A stretch of 64,000 nucleotides of DNA, from positions 49,801,892-49,865,891 of the forward strand of contig NC_087069.1 of the NCBI RefSeq assembly GCF_963678635.1, in the 5' to 3' direction. A program made the position numbers and the translations under genes. The stretch's first letter is position 1. Every line of letters begins with the position of its first letter. The notes under the pieces are model-generated. The model ran no database searches and was not told the DNA's origin. It saw only the letters and a list, made by a program, of their open reading frames with translations. Source of the DNA: Symsagittifera roscoffensis. Lineage: Eukaryota; Xenacoelomorpha; Acoela; Convolutidae. Shown here one piece after another: positions 58,610 through 64,000 of the stretch.

Positions 58610-59540
58610 AATATTACAAATTCGGGAATTTTAAATCTTCAAAATTTCGATTGTCGAAAGAATATTTCTGAGAAATACAAAAAACGCCCAATTTGAGCCA
58701 AGAAGTGACGAAAATCAGAACAACAACCGAATTAGCGAGAGAGAGAGTCGGACGATAACGATATAAAAACGAAGCCTCTTATCGTGAAAATCACGAACGA
58801 TAAGACACTTAGCGTAAAAAATTAGCGAGAAGGGAGGCTTCAGTGGGGAAGAAGTAGAGAGCAGTACCCTCCCGTGCCACGAATTGGGAGTAATAATGAC
58901 GTTATTACAGTGAAAACACGGAAGCTGAGGATCGGCCCCCAGAGACAGTATATGGTGAATGACTATGAAGAACTTACTTTTTAGCTACTCTAATGTCATA
59001 AACATTTGAATTAACACCGGTGTTGATTGATATTTTAGAATTTGAGTAGCTAGAAAGCGCAAAGGGTCAACACAGCGACGGAGCGTAGAAAAAGTAACTA
59101 TTAACGATGGAGCTTCCCGTTTACGTCTTGAATTGACTTTAATTAACATCTGAATTCATTTTGCAAGGATGAGAAGCTAGGAATTGGGGGAAAGGGTTGA
59201 TCCATTTTCGATGGAGATGATGATTTTTATGTACTGAACAAAAATAATAATAATTCAATGAAAATAGTAGCCTTGATTTTAGGAGTGACCTCATGGTCTG
59301 GGGATACTGAGACCCAGCCATGAGCTCACTAGTTCTGCATGTAAATAAGTTAATTTGAGCGTTCTGGTCGAAGCCGGAGAACAGTAACGTTTTTGTCGAC
59401 CCAAACTTAGAAAGACCACCAAAAGAACTGGCTTTGGTAGAGACGGTGAAAAACATGTAGAGCTCTGTTCAGACGTTGGCCAGTCGTCATAGTACCTAGC
59501 TTGATTTTCCGTCGATATGTACTTCCGGCGAATGTTACAT
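58610..59540 (+). repeat. Diverged internal duplication in 3' LTR
   Basis: A second version of the block 57845-58610 (for example GAATTCATTTTGC.AGGATGAG, GGTTGATCCAT.TTCGATGGA, GCGTTCTGGTCGAAGCCGGA, CGTCGATATGTACTTCCGG). Its first third is strongly diverged and the TATA-like site is replaced by GAGCTTCCCGTTTACG, although the remaining two thirds stay close. The 5' LTR has one block only. Confidence 0.85.
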
Positions 59541-61457
59541 AGATGTTTTTAGGGCGCTCCTTGGTGTTATTTTTTTTAACACCATGACCGGCAGAACCGT
59601 TAACGAGCACTTCGTGCCGAGCAGATGCTCACATTAACGCCCCTAATAGGCCAAACACGGCGGGTCGGAAGGGTAGTTCGGAATGCGGAAGCCTTCCGGA
59701 TTACCGTGAATAGCTTTTTAACCTAGTTAAGACCGAAAATTCACAAACCAGGAAGGGTGGGAGGATCGGCCATCCCCTCGTTCCCTAAGAGGTCTGTGAC
59801 GAAAAACATTTAACGATATATAAAAAAAACAAACAAAAGCAGTATAATACCCAAGAAAAACAAAAAACATTAAAAATAACCGAAAAAACCGAAAAAAAGT
59901 AAAAAATCAGTAGAAATCATCCACCCAGACAAGATGTGATCCGACCCACCCGTTTGTTGTTGATAAATATATTGTTGTTACAGGCATTTATATCAGTCAG
60001 GGTTGTTACGATTAATTTTGTGGCCCGTTTGTGAGGCTTGTTCTGTAGGGTTATTTGAGTATTTAAGCACGTTAATGCTAGATTGCGCTCAATCCTGAAG
60101 AGTCTGCTGATTTGCGCTCAATCTGGAAGGGTCTTGGGAGAAGTCTGATCCGTCAAGCAGCACAAGGAGCAACAAGAAGGGGATCCACGACAACAACAAT
60201 CGACTGTTGGGTATCGTTAACAAGTTTTGTATCCCTTTTGGTACAAAAAGTAAGATAGTAATCTGTGGGGGGCTCGACAGTGCTGCACTGTAGTGAAACT
60301 TCACCAAACTGCGAATATCCGAGTTAAGCACCTTAATTCGGATATTGAACAAACCCGGGGGGTATAATATTACTAATATTTTTACTTATATAGCCCATAT
60401 TAATACTCCTATATCATTTTTCAGTGAAAAACAATGAAAACAGACCGGTTATTAGAGTCAAAATAGCGATATTTTGATCCCCCCACAAATCGCAATTTTC
60501 GACATATCGATATTCTTTGAAACGCAAAAAGGCGCTAAATTAGTGTGTTACATCGTAATTGCACTACTATAATAGGTAGAACCGGTTAAGTTTAGTTCGA
60601 AAGTGGTTGGAAATATTTTGATAGCAAAAACCAAATTTTCGTAGTTTTTTATAAAACGAAACACTATATCCACTAGTGAATCTACAGGTTTTTAAACCCG
60701 CTTCCCGAAAGCCTTCCGGGTTACAGAGAAATCGAACTTAACGTGTTTGATTCAGTGGATTCATCAATCCGGAGGGGTCCAAATAGCATAGTTTTTTGCA
60801 AATTTTTTCAAATAAAACGTTTTAGATCGGGTTTTTTTGCATTGAACTAGATAAGAATAGGCCTTTGAGCTCGGATCAATAGTTTTTAGGTCGAAAAGAA
60901 GGAAATTGCCAAAAAGGTTAGGCGGAACCTATAAGAGAGAAATTTTTCAATTTGGAAAAAGACGTTTTGGTTACTAACTTTGGAACGACTGGACAGATCC
61001 GGTTGATATTGGTACCATTAGATCAGAAATTAGCTGAGCTTACCAATAGGAACAAAAAATATTCGAAAAAGTAATCGTGAAAATTTTTGAGATTGTTTTT
61101 TAGCAAATTCACCAATTTGGGAGGGTAGACCCTTCACGTTTTATAAATTTTTTTTTGGAAAGCCCTCTCACCCTTTCCAAAAGGTGATAACGGTTGGATA
61201 AAGCAATTTTAAGCTGTTCTAGACAAAAAGGGAAAGCTAAAGGCACAAGACAACCTTAATCGAGCCGAAATTAGGCTAGCGATAAGACCCTTCACCGTTA
61301 GTGTGAATTGTCAAATAAGAAGTTTAACTTCAATCCGGAACGGTCTAGGGAAGGACCACATACCCTTCCTAGTTGTTTCAAACAGCATAATAGCATCGGA
61401 GAACGTATATGGAGGGGTATATGTTGAAAATCAAGGAAGTCTCCAAAAAGCTATTTT

Positions 61458-61735
61458 TACAAAACCGGAGGGGTCCCAATCCGGATGATTCCAAGTTTTT
61501 TCTAACTCGGAGGGGTCCCAATCCGGAGGGGTCCAAGTTTTTTCTAACTCGGAGGGGTCCTAATCCGGAGGGGACTTGTTTTCACAAAACCAGAGGGGTA
61601 CCAATTCGGAGAGGTCTTATATTTAGTATTTCAGAGGGGTCCCAATCCGTTGGGGTCTCAATTTTGCCAATCCGGAAGGGTCCTACTTTTGCCAATCCGG
61701 AGGGGTAGTGTTTTTTGTCAACCCGGAAGGGTATT
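61458..61735 (+). repeat. CCGGAGGGGTC motif array, 3' LTR
   Basis: About thirteen copies of the motif. The best-preserved part is a 45-48 bp double unit, CTCGGAGGGGTCCCAATC then CGGAGGGGTCCAAG with a T-rich spacer. Translated, it gives a repeated RRGPNPEGS, but a coding role is unlikely because the array in the other LTR has shifted frames. Confidence 0.88.
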
Positions 61736-62493
61736 AATTTATTAAAGGACTTAGGTGAACAGAAGAAAAGATTATAAAGAGAGGTTTTAGGTTATTAGGA
61801 GACACGCTAGTAACCAGTGACTGCACTGGTAGCTTGCCTTTCGAAAAAGACCAGACCAAAACAAAACAGGTCCGAACTCGGATATACGCGACACTAAGAC
61901 TAAGATTAAAAAGAGTGTGTAACTCATTGGTGTGGATTTAAATCCATAACGTTTTTGAGAAAAGTCACTGCCATGAGGATTTTAGTAGGTCTAGCTCGGG
62001 CAGTCCGAAGGCAGATAGGTAACACAGTACTCGGTGGGTGCAATAGACGTCCACTTGAGAAAATAACTGTCTTCAAAGTTTTGTCTGTTTGGTGCAGCAC
62101 CAAGCAGGGAAAGCTCTTTCTTTAAAATACAAGTTCGACTATTGTACTGCGATCGGTTAAAATTACAATACACATACATTTTTCATAGAAATATTCTTAT
62201 TTTGTTATTTTTGATTTTAAATCAATAGTATTTGTGCTTGATAGGATAGTGAGTACAGTATCTTTTAAATTAACTAATATCATCATACTGTGCTGGTTCT
62301 CAAATCTTACGACCTATAATCGATTATTGTGAATAAATTGCATACACGCTGTACACTGATAATATACAATGATTCACTATTTAATAGAATCTTTTGAAAT
62401 TTATTGTGTTGTGTTATTATTATCAATAGTCAAACTAGAGGGTCACTAGCAATCGAATTGAGTGTATAAGCATCAAGAAGTGATAAATTGAGA

Positions 62494-64000
62494 ATGATTC
62501 TAGACAAGTCAAGGATACCTAAACTAAGTAAAAGCTCTAGAAAATTCATACCAGAGAAGCAAAGAAATACGATGAACAACCCTTTTGTGGAAAGGATAAC
62601 ACGAACGCGGACCGACAAAGGGGAGACGGTTTCAGGCAAATTGGTTGAAAAAAGGATTCAAAAGTCTGCAGAAGAGCAAAACGTAATGCTAGAGGTGGAG
62701 GTCCATCCTGACCAGGCCGGTAGATCAAGGCCAAGATGTCGCCACTTCCACCGGAACATTGGACCGAGAGCAGATGTCGGAACTGTCCGACATCTCTACA
62801 GTAATTGTGGCGACTAGAAGATCTCCCATAGACAACACTATGATGGCAGGCGTGGCGGAGAGACAGGCAACGTCCGCATCTTTTTCCGAAAGATTGAAGA
62901 ACACTTGCGACTGGGAGAGGTGATTCCAGCAACAGGAGACATACCAGCCCAGGGAGGAGTCATGTGGGCCAAGGAGGAAACAGTCACGGTGATTCAGATT
63001 GTAGGGATGCACCAAATACAGAACCCTTAACGGGGGGCGACGATACTCAGGCAGGGCACTCAAGAGATGGTACGGCAATGGCCGCAGCCTTTGAACCCTT
63101 AAACAGGTCTTTGGAAACATTCCTCACGAGGCTATCCAGAACCAATGAACGCAGTGAGAAATCCAGAAGAGTCTTTAAGAAATCAGGATGCTATAAAGAC
63201 GAAACTGATGGCTGTATTGATACCGTATTGAGGTAATGAAACTGCTTTTCGAGGAAGAGGACTTGTCGGAAAGATACGAATGCAGTGCGCTCACCAGTGA
63301 CTTGGAAGGGACAGCCCTGAACTGTTTCAGGGCGAAGAAGCATTATCAGCGAGACACAGCTGAGAAAATCTTTGAAATCTTGTTAAATCGTTTTGGATCA
63401 AGGGTGCAGAGGCACCAGGAAATGATGCGCTTCGAGAAACGGAGGCAACGACAAGATGAAACGATAGACAAGTTCCGAGACGACTTGGAGCTGCCGAGAA
63501 GACGAAGCCAACCGGATGAGTCAAACAGAAAGATGAATCTGGCAGTAGCCTCAAAACTCATCGATGGTGTGAAGAATGATGAACTTCGAACAATGCTAGC
63601 AACGCATTACACACCACTATCAACCAATGCGCCAACAACAGAGAAGTTGAGGCTCAAGTCAAAAGAGTATCTTTTATTGAAAACCTCCTTCGAGATCTGG
63701 ATATTATAAGAACAAATATGGCATTTTTAACAACGGACCAGCAAACCAAGGGAACAACTGGTACAAACCGAGGGATGATATAGACAAGAGACGCTCTTGT
63801 GCCAATTGCAGTTCAACGGACCATCTTGTGTCAGCATGCCCCACTTACAAACAGGGCATGAAAGCAATAGGCTTTAGCCTCGAGGACGGAGATGCGTCAG
63901 AAGTTGATCATGAGGATTTCATGAGAGGAGTAATTGCAAAATTCGGCCCGAGGTGTTTCTTTGCAACTTGGAAGGTCATTTTAAATCAGATTGTCCCTAA
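62494..64000 (+). pseudogene. gag: gag of a second, downstream element (runs off window)
   Basis: Homologous to 38804-41400. It opens at the ATG at 62494 (MILDKSRIPKLSKSSRKF) and stays in frame through NNPFVERITRTRTDKGETVS, unlike the first copy. At about 62900-62906 it jumps from the sequence matching 39268 to that matching 40320, so the coiled-coil segment is deleted. The capsid-like part is intact at 63236-63709 (RFEKRRQRQDETIDKFRDDL; MNLAVASKLIDGVKNDELRT). A CCHC knuckle follows at 63798-63839, and a second knuckle near 63953 is broken by a missing T. Confidence 0.85.

Larger units (their letters stand above)
35209..62493 (+). mobile_element. Giant Ty3/gypsy-like LTR retrotransposon
   Basis: One complete element from LTR start to LTR end, about 27 kb. 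The distance between the two LTR starts is 22,567 bp. Order: LTR, gag, aspartic protease, RT, RNase H, integrase with GPF module, acidic ORF, non-coding gap, second coding block with an SGNH hydrolase-like domain, LTR. PR-RT-RH-IN order is the Ty3/gypsy (Metaviridae) arrangement. The two LTR copies define the left border as TGTGACAT.CGACCAG (35209, 57776). The right LTR is followed by another gag, so the right border is only known to lie before the gag start. The copy is inactivated by stops, frameshifts and lost catalytic residues. Internal DNA is visibly more GC-rich than the host sequence. Confidence 0.9.
57776..62493 (+). repeat. 3' LTR (upper bound of right edge)
   Basis: Homologous to 35209-38803 from TGTGACATGCGACCAG onward, including the hairpin (58138), TATA-like site (58184), T-loop hairpin (59563) and motif array (61458). 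Structural differences from the 5' LTR are an extra diverged block at 58610-59540, about 70 bp missing near 60665, about 95 bp extra near 61040-61130, and about 180 bp extra near 61935-62130. It is followed directly by another gag, so it also serves as 5' LTR of a second copy. Confidence 0.8.

Noticed and set aside
58315-59456. Antisense ORF repeated at 58315-58533 and 59139-59456
   Set aside because: The repetition comes from the duplicated LTR block. The corresponding 5' LTR sequence is shifted out of frame, so a protein role is unlikely.
61409-61708. ORF encoding a repeated RRGPNPEGS protein in the 3' LTR
   Set aside because: It follows from the DNA motif array. The 5' LTR array has different spacing and breaks the frame.
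61458-61735. CRISPR array
   Set aside because: The repeats are imperfect, the spacers are not unique or of constant length, and the setting is an LTR in an animal genome.

Overview
The window is nuclear DNA from an invertebrate animal that I cannot name. The evidence is a gene with GT-AG introns encoding an AF10/AF17-type extended PHD finger, tRNA-derived SINE-like sequence, non-LTR and Ty3/gypsy-type retroelements, and very AT-rich intron-like DNA. There is no bacterial gene organisation. The first 35 kb are strongly AT-rich and dominated by repeats. From 38.8 to 57.6 kb the base composition is visibly more GC-rich, which matches the internal region of one giant LTR retrotransposon.

Region 1 (1-22 kb) has no host exon I can support. 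It holds a dispersed family of about 350-450 bp non-autonomous elements with subterminal inverted repeats and a terminal hairpin (seven copies, A-G, in the first 35 kb). It also holds a roughly 600 bp foldback element around a perfect 40-base palindrome, a tRNA-derived SINE-like sequence, degenerate non-LTR retrotransposon pieces (zinc fingers near 12.3 kb, reverse transcriptase at 18.4-19.6 kb), and a satellite-like array of about 1.1-1.3 kb units (13.7-17.4 kb).

Region 2 (22.7-27.3 kb, minus strand) carries three consecutive exons of an AF10/AF17 (MLLT10/MLLT6; nematode ZFP-1) type gene. They cover the end of PHD1 and the whole extended PHD2. Their splice sites join in frame. The rest of the gene was not found and may lie outside the window or be too diverged to see. 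A copy of the last part of the first of these exons lies upstream in a duplicated block, with its splice donor destroyed.

Region 3 (35.2-64.0 kb, plus strand) is one giant Ty3/gypsy-like element followed directly by the start of a second one: LTR (35.2-38.8 kb), gag, protease, RT, RNase H, integrase, an acidic ORF, a short non-coding gap, an 8.8 kb second coding block, LTR (57.8-62.5 kb), then gag again to the window end. The LTRs are unusually long (at most about 3.6 and 4.7 kb) and carry an array of CCGGAGGGGTC motifs. The second coding block begins with an SGNH/GDSL hydrolase-like domain in which all four signature blocks are visible. It continues with a second, degenerate SGNH-like segment and then about 5.7 kb of coding sequence I do not recognise. 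This copy is dead: in-frame stops of all three kinds, many frameshifts, and loss of aspartates in RT motifs A and C. The SGNH-bearing accessory block on a Ty3-like element is the best candidate here for an undescribed system.
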